A stretch of 64,000 bases of DNA from Corylus avellana (taxonomy: Eukaryota; Streptophyta; Magnoliopsida; Fagales; Betulaceae), in contig NC_081550.1 of assembly GCF_901000735.1 (NCBI RefSeq), positions 3,616,669 to 3,680,668 on the forward strand, read 5' to 3'. The notes below the pieces were generated by a model. That model saw only the letters and a program-made list of their open reading frames with translations, was not told the origin of the DNA and searched no databases. Below, piece after piece: positions 12,814 to 25,604 of this stretch. Made by a program: the position numbers and the translations under genes. The stretch's first letter is position 1. Every line of letters starts with the position of its first letter.

Positions 12814-14214
12814 AGTGTCACTCAAATTCTTCTATTCGCTTAAAATGCATGTGACATTTTGTCATTCCACCTAGGGTATTCCTTTGTTAAAGTATAACAA
12901 CTTTGTCCTTTATATTTTTGCAATATATATATGAATTTCCACACCCATAATAATATATTTAAATAAGAGTTTAATTCTATATCCAAACTATGGGTGCTAT
13001 GATCTTGTGAGAGCACATGCTAGTTGGGAAGTATAATCTTTGATGATATATATGGCCTCCCATTAGCACCCTAGATGCAACATGCATGCATATATGCTGC
13101 AGGTGCTATATGTGACATATACAGTCAAACCTATGACTTTCCGACATTCAAAAAATATTATTATAATATTAATATAACATTAAATTGCTCTTTTGGTGTC
13201 CCAAATTAATATTGGGTCTTATAATTTTGGACGGTTCTTTAAAATTATTACCTACCAACTTATTTTTAAGTGGTCGTACTTGTATTTACTTTTTATTTCT
13301 AACGAGTATTTTTAGTTATGAACATTATATTATCAAAATTAGGGTTTGCAATAAAATAGAAGTTGAGTTTCTGATCGACAATTTGATGTTGTATATCAAA
13401 GGAAAAATTATTGTGAAATTTAGTATTAATAGTACATATTCAATCATAGACAATTTTTTGGGATCTAAAAGAACTTCGAGTTCCATTTTCTTAAGTAATT
13501 GAGTTGAAAATTGAAATATATTAAAAAATATTTTTTTTTAGTATTTTTTTTGTTTATATTTTATTAACATTGAATAGATACTAGTTTTTTTTTTTTTTTT
13601 CTACATAATAATTCTTTTTTTTTTCTTCTTAACAATTGTTGATCCAATGATGAATTGACATTGTAATGTCAGCATAATGAGATAGTTGTAGGATAAAAAT
13701 GTGATTTCTAACATTATTCTAATGAAAAAGGCAAAATTCTATAAAAGTTATTTTCAAAAAAATATGACTTAACCATCAGAGTCTCTCCTGCCAGTCCCCA
13801 CATCGGCGCCACCCTCATCGTCTTCTCATTTTTGCATGTGCACATCGTTTGATTTGACCGTGCAAAAGACCGCATCAACAGTGTATTTTTCCCCTCTTTG
13901 TAAGTGTTCGTATACTTCATTTGCAGCCATACATATTTATTTGCACCCATAATGTGGAACACTTAAAAGTGAGTGCATGTATCTAGCACTGCCCTATCTG
14001 CAAACTTTAGCTAAATTTTAAATCTATAAAGAAAGAAATTTTCAGTCAGCAAAGCATTTTAATAAGGCATAGCTTAAGACAATTTCATTTCCCTTCTGTA
14101 AGAATCTGAAAAAAAATCTACTTTTTTCTATTTAACTTATGATATTCTTGTTTATTGATGGTTGCCCATACCCACATGCACCACATTTAGATTTGTGCTG
14201 ATATAAGACAAAGA

Positions 14215-14251
<37 letters not shown>

Positions 14252-17152
14252 GGTCTAAAAGGGCAAGCAGTGGGGCACATGGAGATGGAGATGGAACATG
14301 TGATACATGATGCAATCCACAAACACATCCACTGCAAATTCTGAACTTTGAGGAGGTCGGTCATATTAATTTGGAATAGAATCTTCCTACCTATTCAATC
14401 TCTTGTTTGGACCTTAGGATTCTAAGCATTCTATGCTGGAACCTGTTCAAAGGACACCCAGTCAACATTGTGTTGAGTGAAAGCTTTGGCTTTCAAATCT
14501 ATGTATAATGATCTTTCAATAAAGTGAAAGAAATTAAGAGAAAGGTAAATAGAAAATTAATATTTCTTTTAAACTTTTCAATAACTTCCCAAAATCTATT
14601 TTCATGGTAATCCTAATTAATATAACTTTTGGTGTTGATCATCCAAATCAAACCCAAAATGAAGAAGAAAGCAAAATCATGCAGACAAGGTTATTTGCGG
14701 ATTGAGATTTTTAACAATTTGTTATCCAAACGATAATGTGAGAGAGCCCATTTTAGCTCACCTTCTCAAATAAATTTTAAATTACTCAATCAGTTACTCA
14801 AACCGATGAATCTGATATGAACTTTCTCAAATATGTTGTCTAAATTGCTAGAAAATTAATATGGAGGAAAAAACAAATATTGGCAGGAGAAGATCCTTAA
14901 GGGTGATTTGCTGCATTCCCTTTGCTAGTTCGTTTTGTTGGTACATGTACCCCACACAACAAAGGGAATCTAAAGAGGCTGTGGATGGATGAGACCATGA
15001 TGCAGCTTTGAGAATTGAAATCTGCCCCTCCTTTAGCCAAGTGACAGAAATAGGAAGTAGAAAACGATTTTCATTTTTTTTTTTCAAAAAAAAAAAACTA
15101 AGTTTTTTCGTCAGAAGATATAATTATATTATTATTCTTTCCTTCCTGTGTGGGACTGGAAAGAACGACTTTCCTACACCATCTAAGTCACGGGTGTGCA
15201 TTGGAATGTACAAAACAAATGAAATAAATGAATAGAGGTTCGAATTGAGGAAAGGCCAGGAATGTTCCTTCTGACATGCATTAAATATATGTTCGTATTA
15301 TATATATATATATATATATATAAAAGGTTAGATTCCAAAAAAGGGTACTCATGCATGTGCTTGCTCCTCCCCCCCCAGCTAGAGGATTAATTCATATTAA
15401 GTACTTACTGTGAATTATTCCTAGCAAGGGCAACCACATGAGTACCCGAGATCGAGATTTCTTACAATTTTCATGTTCACATTGCAAAGAATTCCCTAAT
15501 TATGGAATGTATTTGTCCGAATAGGTGTTTAGGTTATCTGAGCATACAGTTTGAGCACTTGTTTGGACCGTTGAGCCACATTAACAGCCTCTCATAACTC
15601 TGCTTGATTATAAAGGATGGACAACTACAAAGATGACAAATTGTTGAAGATCTTGAATTTTAGAGGATCCCGATCCAATTGCCTTAAGCTCTCACTATAT
15701 CAAGCCTTGTTGATCAATTGGATAGGGCAATGTATAGTAGTCTTTGCCGCTTTGGCCATTGGTGTCCGTACTTCACTTGCAAATTAAGTTATGTTATGCA
15801 TGAGTCTAAGCGTTTGATATCAAAGTCAAGCATTACACATATTGAGAAATTGCATTGAAAGGCTATTTGAAATTGCATTTGAGAAATAAAACTTTTAAGT
15901 CAAAAAATGCATTTTGGTAAAAGTTTCATTTTTTAACTTTTGCCAAAAATGCATTTTGTTCATTTTTAGAATAAAAAAGTCAAAAAAGTACTCTTGAATT
16001 TTTTTACCAAACATGCCAGCTTTTGTTTGACACGTCTTTTTAGGTACTAAAAGTATTTTTAAAGCACTTTAACACAATTCCAAACAAACCTTGAGTATAA
16101 GATTGGATGCAGCTCAACTAAGTGTCCCACATACCTTAATTGCAATCTTAACTACATGTATAAAAGTTTTTGTTGCAAGTGAGTTTTCAAAAATAATTAA
16201 TTCTACCTAAAACTTGTATGAGACACATATTACAGCTAATATTCAACTGTGGTTTGGAAAGCACACAACCAAGTTGGCAAGTGGGGTTTTGACTCCACAT
16301 ATAGGTGAGAAAGAGATTTGTCCTAAACTGCGTGCAACAAAGGCAAAAAAGTTAGGATCTAAAGTGTTGATGATGAGATGTTTTGAGATTAAATAAGTGC
16401 ATTCATTGTAAATTATCCCAAAGATCCGAGAATTAAGATTCAATGGCATGCATATGATGGCTTTTCGACCCATAGATTTCTTCAATGATAATGTTCACTC
16501 AATCTTGTTAAAGAAAAGTTTAGGACTAGAATTGTGGTCTAAGGTATAATCTTCCTTTTCTCTCTCTCTTCTTTTTTTTTTTTTGACATGTCCGTACAAG
16601 AGGGAGAAGGAGATTCGAACTAGTAACCTCCGCTTCATTAGGCGTGGTTTTAGTCGATTGAGCTACCTCTTGATGACATATTATATGATGGCTTAATTTT
16701 CATAAGATTTATTGAATTATAATGTTGACATAATTAATATTTTCTGATTATTTATTTTTATTTTTTTTAAAAAAAAAAGTCCAAAAGTTGATCCCTAATT
16801 AATGAGGTGGCTTCTCATGATTAGTCTCTTCTAGTTAATTAAGCATTTGCAAAATAATAAAATATTAATATGAATTATTTCGTCTTAAAAGAACTCAATT
16901 TAAACCTTTTGGAATTATTAGGGTATATATAATGATTATAACGAAAATTATATTAGTGAATCTTTTGTTCTGTTTTATTGGATCTTATTTCTAAAATCAT
17001 CATGCATGGAACAAGAAGCTAGCTAACTGCTGAGAAACTATATAATCTCTTGTATGTTGTATTTCTTCCTTGCAATAAATTGGAAACAAGCAAACTTTTG
17101 CTTTAGAATATAAGAATTAAAATAAGATCGGTTGAGATGTAACCAGAGACCA
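12814..17152. other. intergenic, repeat debris, no gene seen
   Basis: AT-rich DNA with a CT microsatellite at 14217-14249, a TA run at 15298-15322 and a MITE-like remnant at 15840-16090. A tRNA-like SINE (listed separately) is also present. Several short open frames of 60-105 codons lack conserved domains. Confidence 0.55.
16571..16673 (-). mobile_element. tRNA-derived SINE fragment
   Basis: Read on the minus strand it carries TAGCTCAATCG (box A type, 16655-16665) and GTTCGAATCTCC (box B type, 16609-16620) with tRNA-like spacing. It ends in a poly-A tail, seen as poly-T at about 16572-16584. The cloverleaf is too decayed for a functional tRNA, and no clear target duplication was found. Confidence 0.65.
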
Positions 17153-17270
17153 TGTTAGAAATGGGTCTTGGGCCTAACTCACCCCAAAAGCAAGCTCAAG
17201 AGTTGAGGTTTCCCCTCACCTTATAAATGGACAATCTCCTTAATACCCAGGCAATGTGGGACTTCCAACA
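17153..17270. mobile_element. short solo-LTR-like repeat (TRIM type)
   Basis: A 118-base unit begins TGTTAGAAATGG and ends ATGTGGGACTTCCAACA, so it has the TG...CA termini and TGTTRG/CYAACA inverted ends of small LTRs. A TATAAA-like word lies inside. No partner LTR or exact 5-base duplication was found, so the class is tentative. Confidence 0.4.
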
Positions 17271-17287
17271 GAGGTCGGGAGGGAACA

Positions 17288-17445
17288 AGATCCTCTCTAG
17301 TTCATTTGAACTGGGTTGGATAATATTTAGTTAGTTATATTGGAGGGGTATTTTTGTCTTTTCATTTTTTGAGAGAATAAAGATACCCTCTAATATAACT
17401 AATTAGATATTATCCGATCCAGTTCAAATGAACTAGAGAGGATCC
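17288..17445. mobile_element. foldback MITE
   Basis: Two arms of about 65 bases are inverted copies, sharing GATCCTCTCTAGTTCATTTG, GGATAATAT and TTAGTTATATT, around a short centre near 17360. It is non-coding. Target duplication is unclear. Confidence 0.7.
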
Positions 17446-17984
17446 TAATTCCTTCTAGGCCTTAATTTTATTAAGTTTGATCCCAGTCCAAATTAGATTT
17501 GACACCCCGTCGGACGAAAAATCCTGATTTGTTCTTGAAGACAGGAACATGTGTGAAATTGTGGGCAATTATGCATCAAGTGTGTTCAAGTATCTGGGTC
17601 ACACTAATTTAAGCCATCATGAGCTTGGAAGCTTCACTTCCCTATAATAATAGCTTCTCTCCCAGCAAGAAATGAAGTCTAAGCAATGTTTTTCACATTA
17701 TAATTATCATAGGAATTTGAAAATAATATAGGAATTTTGATTTAGTTAAAGACAGTGGCAAATAGGTATATCCTTTGGGCATGTGGGGCATCAAGGTATT
17801 CTCAATGGAGAATTGTCAGAAAAGTTGGAGACTTGGGGCGCCCAAATAAATTCAAGCAACAAAAGAAGAGGCACCCACCCACCCACCCACCGATCTGTTC
17901 TGTCAAATGCAGCCAAGGGGAAATAATGAATAGGTAATTAATAGAATAGCTCATTGGATCTTATTACAGTAATACTAGAAACTT

Positions 17985-18245
17985 TTCAATATATATATAT
18001 ATATAGTATACTGACATGCTCACCTGCTTTTTAAAGGTAGAGAAACTTGTGAGACAGTGAGAGCCAAAGAGAGAGCCCCAAAGATCAGCTTTTATTATAG
18101 TGACATATATGCTCATGTTGTTGTTGCTGTTTTTTTCGTTTCTTAAGGTTAGAAAATTTTAGTATGGCAGAGAGAGAGAGAGAGAGAGTAAATTAATTAG
18201 AGGAAGGGAGGGTGGGAGAGAGGATAGATAGATAGTTTAATTTTG
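17985..18245 (+). promoter_or_regulatory. HSFB4 proximal promoter and 5' leader
   Basis: A TA-rich TATA-like run (about 17991-18010) lies 240 bases before the start codon, and a GA microsatellite (18169-18188) sits in the presumed leader. I did not find a clear perfect heat shock element by eye. The transcription start is not determined. Confidence 0.35.
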
Positions 18246-19682
18246 ATGTCTTTGAGAATGGAGAAGAGTGGTGGTGGTGGTGAAGAAATGGTGTTCTCAG
18301 TGGAGTCTCAGAAGGCGGTGCCGGCGCCATTTCTGATAAAGACATATGAGCTTGTGGATGATCCTCGGACCGACCACATTGTGTGTTGGGGTGAAGATGA
18401 AACAACTTTTGTTGTTTGGAGACCCCCTGAGTTTGCTAGGGATCTCCTCCCAAACTACTTCAAGCACAACAACTTCTCCAGCTTTGTTCGACAGCTTAAT
18501 ACCTATGTACCTCTCTCTCTCTCTCTCTCTCTCTCTACACAACCAGTTTTTGGTTAATCTGCAGGTTTCTTTCTATTGTATGTAAATGGTGAAAACAAGT
18601 CTTTCTCACTCCAAATATTAAGAGAAAACCCCACACAAACCTAATACACACAACACTTTATTTGTTGATTAATATATATTTCTCTAGATTTTAGAAAAAA
18701 CTAATTAAATCCCAGATCAATTTGTTAACTTTTTGCTCACTTAATTGGTTTATATCAATTGAGGTCTAAAGTCTTTCAGGAGACTATTCATGACATTTGT
18801 GTGGTACAAGTGTATTTACAATATAGAATATGTACTTTATCCAACTCAGTTGATTAAATTGATATATATTCTTAAAGCATACGATTCTCATCTCTATTTT
18901 TCTCTAAGGATGGATGTCACATGCTTTGTTAATCATATCAAAAATATATATAATAAACACGCGTTGTGTTCTATAGACAGACGTCAATTTAATAGGAATC
19001 TTGATCAAATACTTCTCTTTCTCTCATTCTTGCTCAGGGCTTCAAAAAGATAGTCTCAGATCGATGGGAATTTGCAAACGAGTACTTCAGAAAAGGAGCA
19101 AAGCACTTATTGTCCGAGATCCACAGAAGAAAAACCCCTCACCAGCACCAGCACCAGCACCATCACCAACAACACTACAACTACGAGCAGCCAAACCAAT
19201 TTTTCCAACCAGCTGATAACGACAATGTCGGCAGCTGGTTTGACTCGCCGCCATTAATGCCATCTCCAAAACCGACTACCGACATCCTTACAGCTCTAAC
19301 GGAAGACAACCAACGACTGAGGAGAAAAAACTTCATGCTACTGTCCGAGCTCGCTCACATGAAGAATCTATACAACGACATCATCTACTTCATTCAAAAC
19401 CATGTAAAATCGGCGCCGTTTGAGCAAAGAAGCAGTGATTTTCCTGCTGCTGCTGCTGCTGCTCATCCCAAGCAGCTCCTCATAGAGTTGGATTCTTCAT
19501 GCCAAATGCAAAGTGCTGTTAATTATGTGGGCGTTCTTCATGGGGCTAAAAGCTGCAGCCTAAGCCTTGGTAAGCCGGCTCTGGTGGCTTCAAATGAGGA
19601 AAAGAATACTACTGTGAAGCTCTTTGGAGTCCCTCTCAGTGGGAAGAAGAGATTGTATTCAGAAAAGGTTTCAGATGTTTAG
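18246..19682 (+). CDS. HSFB4: Class B heat stress transcription factor, HSFB4-like
   Basis: A nuclear DNA-binding factor that recognises heat shock elements; class B members usually repress (family knowledge). Exons 18246-18506 and 19038-19682 encode 301 aa. The intron falls after RQLNTY inside the DNA-binding domain, its conserved place in plant HSFs. The DNA-binding domain is about residues 25-118 ([15 protein letters not shown] to [10 protein letters not shown]). It is followed by a His/Gln-rich linker (121-133), the HR-A/B coiled coil (about 169-210, [15 protein letters not shown]) and a tract of six alanines. The repressor motif KLFGV is at 281-285 with a KKR nuclear signal right after. 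[14 protein letters not shown] plus [15 protein letters not shown] fits HSFB4 better than HSFB1-B3. It lacks the 21-residue insert of class A. A second in-frame ATG at 18258 may be the true start. A CT run begins three bases into the intron. Confidence 0.92.
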
Positions 19683-19849
19683 CCCTTTTCTTGTAGTCTC
19701 CAATCATTTTGAATATATGGGAGTTATTAGCAGGAAAAAGTTAATGTACAGTAGTAATTAAGAGCTCAAGTTTAGCCGATTATGTCTAAATTTTTTTTTG
19801 AGGAAATCCTAAGTGCTTTCTTGGTGTTTTTCTGGTATCTTCTTAATCG

Positions 19850-19922
19850 TAGGTGGATATTATTTTCTAAAAACCAAGAGAAATAAGAAAAACTCTTTTT
19901 TTTAGAAAATAATATCCACCTA
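19850..19922. repeat. hairpin downstream of HSFB4
   Basis: TAGGTGGATATTATTTTCTA is repeated exactly as its reverse complement about 30 bases later. Weaker complementarity extends the arms to about 19800-19965. It starts 168 bases after the stop codon. It is probably a small foldback element, but it could lie in the 3' UTR. Confidence 0.6.
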
Positions 19923-19965
19923 AGATGAAGAGGACTCCAGGAGAGGAGATCGAGCACCTAGCATT

Positions 19966-21488
19966 CCATATTTTTTCCTACCAAAAAAAAAAAACCCTAA
20001 AAATAAGATACTCCCTCTATTTTCTATAGTTAAAATAGCTACATATACAACTACTTATTTCCTTTATTTTTTGCTTGCTATTTTCTTGCTTTGCTTTTCA
20101 GTGGAATTCAAAAGATTTATTTTGTTTTAAAGCACTAGCATATTGGACTAGCAAAATGCTTTTTAGCCCAATTTTGGCCATAATTAACCCATAAAAACCA
20201 CCTCACATTGAACAATCTATCTCTATAGTTTTTTTTTGGAGTTGCTAGATAAATGTAGGCTGTAGCTAACAAATATAGTAAAAACCAAATATACATATAT
20301 ATATTTTAATTTCTTTTTTATTGGTCTCTCAACTCTCTCTCCCTCCTCTCAACATGAGCACATCAACAAAGGCGTGGTGGCGGCGAGCACAATGAGATAG
20401 ACAAGTTTCTTGGCTTCATAGCCAACACGGCGCCGGAACGGTGGCTAAATCCCTCCTATATGTGTGGAGAGAGAGAGAGGGAGAGAGATTACTTAAAAAA
20501 AAAATTATAAAAAAATTAATGTAATAGAGTAGAGAAAGATAAAGTGGGAGATATATGGTATATTTAAAAAGTGTGTACTTATAGTATATTTATAGCTAAA
20601 ATTTCGCTAAATTTATAGTGCTCTTATAGTAGAGAAGCCAGATTATCCAAATGAATAATTGATTGTTTGAAAAAAAATGGAGTCATTTTGTACTTGGCTG
20701 TCTTTTACTACTCTCTCTCTCTCTCTCTCTGTCTGTCTGTCTGTCTGTGTCGAGTAAATACAAAATCTTCAAATCCATGAGCATGAGCTTCTATTCGTGT
20801 GGGATTCTCTAGACCACTATCTTCCTTGCACCCAAGAATGTCTGTTTAGTCTCTCTCTATAAAAGAAACAAAAACCTACAAATACCATCATTGTACCTCT
20901 CTCCTTTGTTATCTTTCTATTTATTTATTATTATTTTTATTCACTCTACCAACTCTTTGATTAAAAAATAATTATGAAATAAAATTGGGAATTAGTGAGA
21001 GATAATAATACCTTACGAGCCCAATTGTTGTATCCAGCCCATCATATATATATATATAGCTAATCATGTTTCTTTTATATGAATGCCTAATAATGTTGTG
21101 TATGCAATTATAAAACCAACCTTGCCACACATTTAATCGATTAACAAGGTTTGATGGTGAAATATAATTAGGCACTCAAGCAATTTTGATGATAAAAACT
21201 CTAATGATAAAAACTCCGGTACATTCGTAATGTGTTTTGAGAGGTGTTAAAAAGGTAGTCCCACGTTAAGAAGATAAAACATTGTCCACATAAAGTGGAA
21301 TTAAGATTATAAAAGCGATCATGGTATTAAGTAAACGTTAATTATTTATTAAGTAAAATTAGGCTTTATATAAGTGAAAACTTCAATTGTAACTTGACTA
21401 ATTTTTCTAGAGTGATAGTTTTTAGATATGGTTAGGGATCTCTCTAGATTGGGTGCATGTATTTTTTTTTTTTTTGGTATGAAAAAAT
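19966..21488. other. intergenic, no gene seen
   Basis: AT-rich sequence with a compound CT/GTCT microsatellite at 20711-20750 and TA runs. Open frames are short and unsupported. Confidence 0.55.
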
Positions 21489-21850
21489 GTTATGATGTAA
21501 CATTGTTGCATCCCACATCGCCTGAGTACGAGGATGAGGACGCTAATATGCTTATATGTATACTCTTATGATGACCATAAACTTATCAGAACTTACTAAG
21601 ATGGGTAGCTTTCTGAAAAATTTGGTTCAAGAGCTCTAAAAGCGGACAATATTATGTCATTGGAGTTGGGCATTACAAATGGTATTAGAGCCATTATCTC
21701 CCCTGAGATGGGGAGCGTGCACAAGCCCGTGAGAGTCGTCAGCACAGACGTTAAGTTTCAAAAGAAAATGATAGGTGACCTCATGAGAAGTTTGATTTCA
21801 TAGAACAAAAAGTGAACAATATTGCGTTATTGAAATTGGGTAAAAGAAAG
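21489..21850 (+). mobile_element. decayed LTR retroelement with primer-binding site
   Basis: LTR-like sequence from near 21490 (with CATCCCACATCG) runs to GGGCATTACA. It is followed at once by TGGTATTAGAGCC (21680-21692), one change from the usual primer-binding site complementary to initiator Met-tRNA. A second, diverged copy of the preceding stretch (AGAAGTTTG to TTGAAATTGGG) follows at about 21785-21840. Small size and lack of coding sequence suggest a TRIM-type element. Confidence 0.5.
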
Positions 21851-22609
21851 AAGAAAAGAAATAACAAAACTTATTAATGTATTGTTTTGTTCACTTTTCG
21901 GCCAGAAATCTAGGAAAGGAACCGATTTATAAGAGAGGAAAAGGAGAATAAATTGAGAGGATGCAAGTGGAGAGTGGGATATTGAGCAATCATTTCATGC
22001 ATGAGTTTGACGTTTTCATGATGTTGGAATCTTTATACATTTTTTACTTTCTATTTTCTCTGAAAAGAAGAAAAGAGAAAGTGCCTAGAAATAAGAGAAA
22101 GCCATGCCAGTCAAGCAACCAATATACATTAAGGGAAAAAAGAAAAGAGAAGAAAAATTTTGGGCAAAGATTGCTTTGGGATTGTAGTAAGTAAATGCAC
22201 TTTTCTTTTAGTGCCTCGAATTTGTACCCCCAGCTTCATGTGCAAGCTATCTCTCAACCACATTGGGGCAATTTGTGTGGGGGCTGGGCCCACGGCCCAA
22301 ACAATGACAAAGTTCGGATGGATTTGGGTAAAGTCTGCTTTAACTTAAGTCTTAAGGCATCCAATTCTAATAATTTAAGGGGCTGTTTGGTTTGTAAAAT
22401 CTTGGATTCCCGGGATCATCATGTGCTTCGGAATTTGGGATTTTGCACCGTAATATTTCTGTCCTTGTAACATTTTTTTTCTTTTTGTTTTTTTGTTTTT
22501 TTAGGTGAAAGAAAAGGAAAAAGAAAGAAGTCATTTTTTTTTTTTTCAAAATAAGTATATTAATAAATAATTTAAAATACAAAGCATTTTGTATAAAATC
22601 TGGATCCGA

Positions 22610-22845
22610 ATTTCCTGAAATTTTTAGGAGAATTTTAGTTTTTGAAATTTCAGATTCATATCATCTATTTTCATTCAAGAGTCATTATCCTACCACGTGT
22701 CCCACTACTAATAAAATAATAATATTATTTTATTATTTTATTAGTAGTGGGACACGTGGCATGATAATGGCTTTTAGATGAAAATGAATGGTTTAGATCT
22801 GAAATTTCAGAAACTGGAATTCCCTTAAGAATTCCAGATAATTTG
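22610..22845. mobile_element. foldback MITE, CACGTGTCCCACTA family
   Basis: The inner arms, CACGTGTCCCACTACTAATA and its exact reverse complement, meet at a short AT centre near 22718. The outer arms (GAAATTTCAGAT..., CATTTTCAT...) continue the inverted repeat with mismatches. The inner arm is shared with the larger element at 62832-63498, which has a GC-rich centre that this one lacks. Confidence 0.7.
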
Positions 22846-23204
22846 ATTCCATAAAATCTATATTATTCCCTTGTTATAGGAATATTATGACAAAACATGT
22901 GACTAACTTTTACAAATTTAAGAACTAACTTATTATTTAACAAAAAAAAAAAAAAAATTAGTGGTTTTCTCGGTGGCCACTAAGCCATCCTGTAGAGGCA
23001 CATTTTCTCAAATATAGACTCTTTCTAAAAACAGTTTTTACCTTTTATGTCAAAAGAGAACACTTTTTCAAGCTAAAATTATTAAACACCCCCAAAATAT
23101 ATTAACAAATATACATCTGTTTTTCACAAAGCTTATCTTAGAATGGCATTGTAATTATCTTTATCGTAATCCTTTGGTTCGTGTAGGCCATGGTACAATG
23201 GCAT

Positions 23205-23525
23205 CAACCTTGTTTCCACGTAGATATAATGAAAGATATTGCCAAATTAGACCCCGAAGTACAAATGGCTGAAAAAGTTCTATTGGTATTTCACGAGGCA
23301 ATTCACATCGATGTAATGAAAGCGAGAGCCTCACGACAATGACAAAATGACCCGAATAATTAACCTGTTTACTAAGGAGAGTGTCACGAAACGTCGAAAT
23401 CTTCTCTTTTTACCTTCAATTACACCCGAAAACAACTTGTAAACCTTATTATGATCGTCCCATCTTGATTGTCCGCGAATTTCATTATCAAGAAGTGTAT
23501 CCACGGCTTCTTGTACCAATTTTTC
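23205..23525 (-). pseudogene. rpoC1: nuclear plastid-DNA fossil of rpoC1
   Basis: Minus-strand translation gives [18 protein letters not shown], then [17 protein letters not shown], then (after a frameshift near 23390) [33 protein letters not shown] and [10 protein letters not shown]. These match in order a continuous internal stretch of the plastid RNA polymerase beta' subunit. About 105 codons remain, with no start or end of the gene. Substitutions and the frameshift show an old, non-functional transfer of plastid DNA to the nucleus. Confidence 0.85.
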
Positions 23526-24339
23526 CTAACGCATTATTAATTCTCCTAAAGTAGATCTACTTGATAATAAATCTATAAGTTAAGAACGAAATTTGTGTTG
23601 AAAAATGAATAAAAACTGCAGATTTAACCATTTTATTAATGCACTATTTTTTGTTTTGTTTTAGTTTTTCCATATTTCAAGAAGAACAAGAAATCCACAT
23701 ATTCTTGCAAACTCCTCTACCAACCCCAAAGCCTTTGAGTGATATCTATAGGTTCTTGAGGCCCATCTTAAAGCCCACTAAGCATTGCTCTTCAATCAGC
23801 TTTTCCTTAACAATCCACAAACAAAATCTATTTTACCTTCTTTTTTTTTTTCTTTGAGTCGCGTTCAAGGAATAGATTACTTTAGTTTTGAAATTCTTCT
23901 CATCCTATGAAAAGTGAAGGATTCTTGTATTGTTTATTAAAGAAAAAAAAAATGCATAGAATAAATTGGAGAGGCTTTAAGGCTGTCTATCAAGACAGCA
24001 CATGCATGCCATGCCCTATCTACATCTCACTCTTATTAACTTATGTCAATGAAAATTGACCACTTACCAAATGAAATTTTTATAATAAATTCTTGAAATT
24101 TTGCTACATAGAGAGCGTAGAATATAATATAATATGTATTTCTAAATATGTATAAAAGGATCACATGAAGATATTTGAAGATAATATTCAATAATTATTT
24201 ATGTTTTGGAGATTATGTATATTCAATATTGATGCTAGAAATTTAATGAGAGAAGGATTTTTTTTTTTTTTTTTTTTTTTCAAGTGATAGGATTTTTTTT
24301 AAAAAAAACAATTAATAAAATTGTTGAGGCATATTTTGG

Positions 24340-24483
24340 CACGGTAGGACTCGTCGATGAGTTCCTGCAAAACAAAGAAAGACTATCAAAGGGATGTTAG
24401 CTTCGAGGAGGCCGGCATGAAGCCTTTACTGGTTAAGTCAATGATGGGTTATGAGAGAAAGAGACTCAATAAAGAGAAACTTA
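24340..24483. repeat. unclassified dispersed repeat
   Basis: The stretch with GTAGGACTCGTCGATGAG and GAGGAGGCCGGCATGAAGCC is more GC-rich than its flanks and resembles retroelement-derived intergenic repeats. No coding frame is visible, and the class is not determined. Confidence 0.3.
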
Positions 24484-25042
24484 GGATTTATTTGGTTTGC
24501 AAAATAGATCCTTAAAATGAAATTGCTATGTTATTCCTATGGAATAGTCATTCTTTTGTTTGGTAGGGGTCTATTCATGTGAATAATTGTTCACATGAGA
24601 ATGACTAATCTCATCTACACAAGAATAGTTATTCTTTATGGGAAGGACAAGGTTTTCCAATTTTTTTTTTCTCAAACTAAAAAATAATAATAAAAAATTT
24701 AAAAAAAAAATCATGTGGGTGGCCGACCACCCCAATGGGTGGTCAGCCACCCCGATGGCCCTGGGGTGGCGCGGCCACCCCCAGTGCATGCTGTGGTGGC
24801 CGGCCACACATTGGGGTGGTCGACCACCACACGTTTAACCTTTTTTTTTTTTTTAATTTGATATTTGGAAAAATTAGAAATCAAATGGGCTTTTAGTAAT
24901 TTTAGTTCAATTTCAATTATGAAATATGTGTCGCTTTCAAACTAGATAATTGAAATAATTATTCCATTCCAACATCTTCTATTCCCAGTAATAACTATTA
25001 TCTTTCTCAATAGAATATGCATTCTGTGAACCAAACGAGCCC
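24484..25042. mobile_element. Harbinger-type MITE with GC-rich apex
   Basis: The ends GGATTTATTTGGTTTGC and, reverse-complemented, GGGCTCGTTTGGTTCAC are flanked on both sides by TTA (24481-24483 and 25043-25045), the 3-base duplication of PIF/Harbinger elements. The centre, 24715-24838, is a GC-rich set of GGGTGGCC/GGCCACCCC palindromes between poly-A and poly-T runs. It is non-coding. Confidence 0.7.
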
Positions 25043-25604
25043 TTAGGTTACGCTAGACATACCCTTTTTTATTTTTTTTAAGATGATGACCCTTCATGGA
25101 GGTGGCTCCTAATGGCTGAATGATTATTTTCCACGTAATGCGCACGTAGCTGTGTAATAGTTGTCTGTTCTTTTTATTTGTTTTTTTTATTATTATTATT
25201 ATTTTTAATTTTCTATTATAATTAAGGTGATGACGCTTCATGGAGATAGTTTCTAATGGTTGCTTGATTATTTGCCATGTAACAAGCTTGAAGCTGTGTA
25301 ATAATTGTCGGTAAGCAGAAGGCTAACCTTTTTAGCTTTTTCTTTGAGATAAGCCTACTTTAGCATCAATTGGACCCTAGGCATATTTAGATCTACGTCA
25401 AAAACATTTATAAACAAGGACTGTAATACAATGCTTACCTCGAGTAAGTTCAACCTTCAACTATATTAGTTGGCTTACTAACCAAACTTTCAAATAGGGT
25501 CGAGTTGGTGTCGTGTCAAATTATGGATATATAATTATTGGAGTCGAAACACACATGACCTACTTAATGAACGGTGTCAAGCCCTTCAACCCAACTCTAA
25601 TCGC

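Noticed and set aside
16571..16673. Possible tRNA gene on the minus strand.
   Set aside because: Only box A/B-like words and a poly-A tail remain; the stems do not pair, so it is a SINE.
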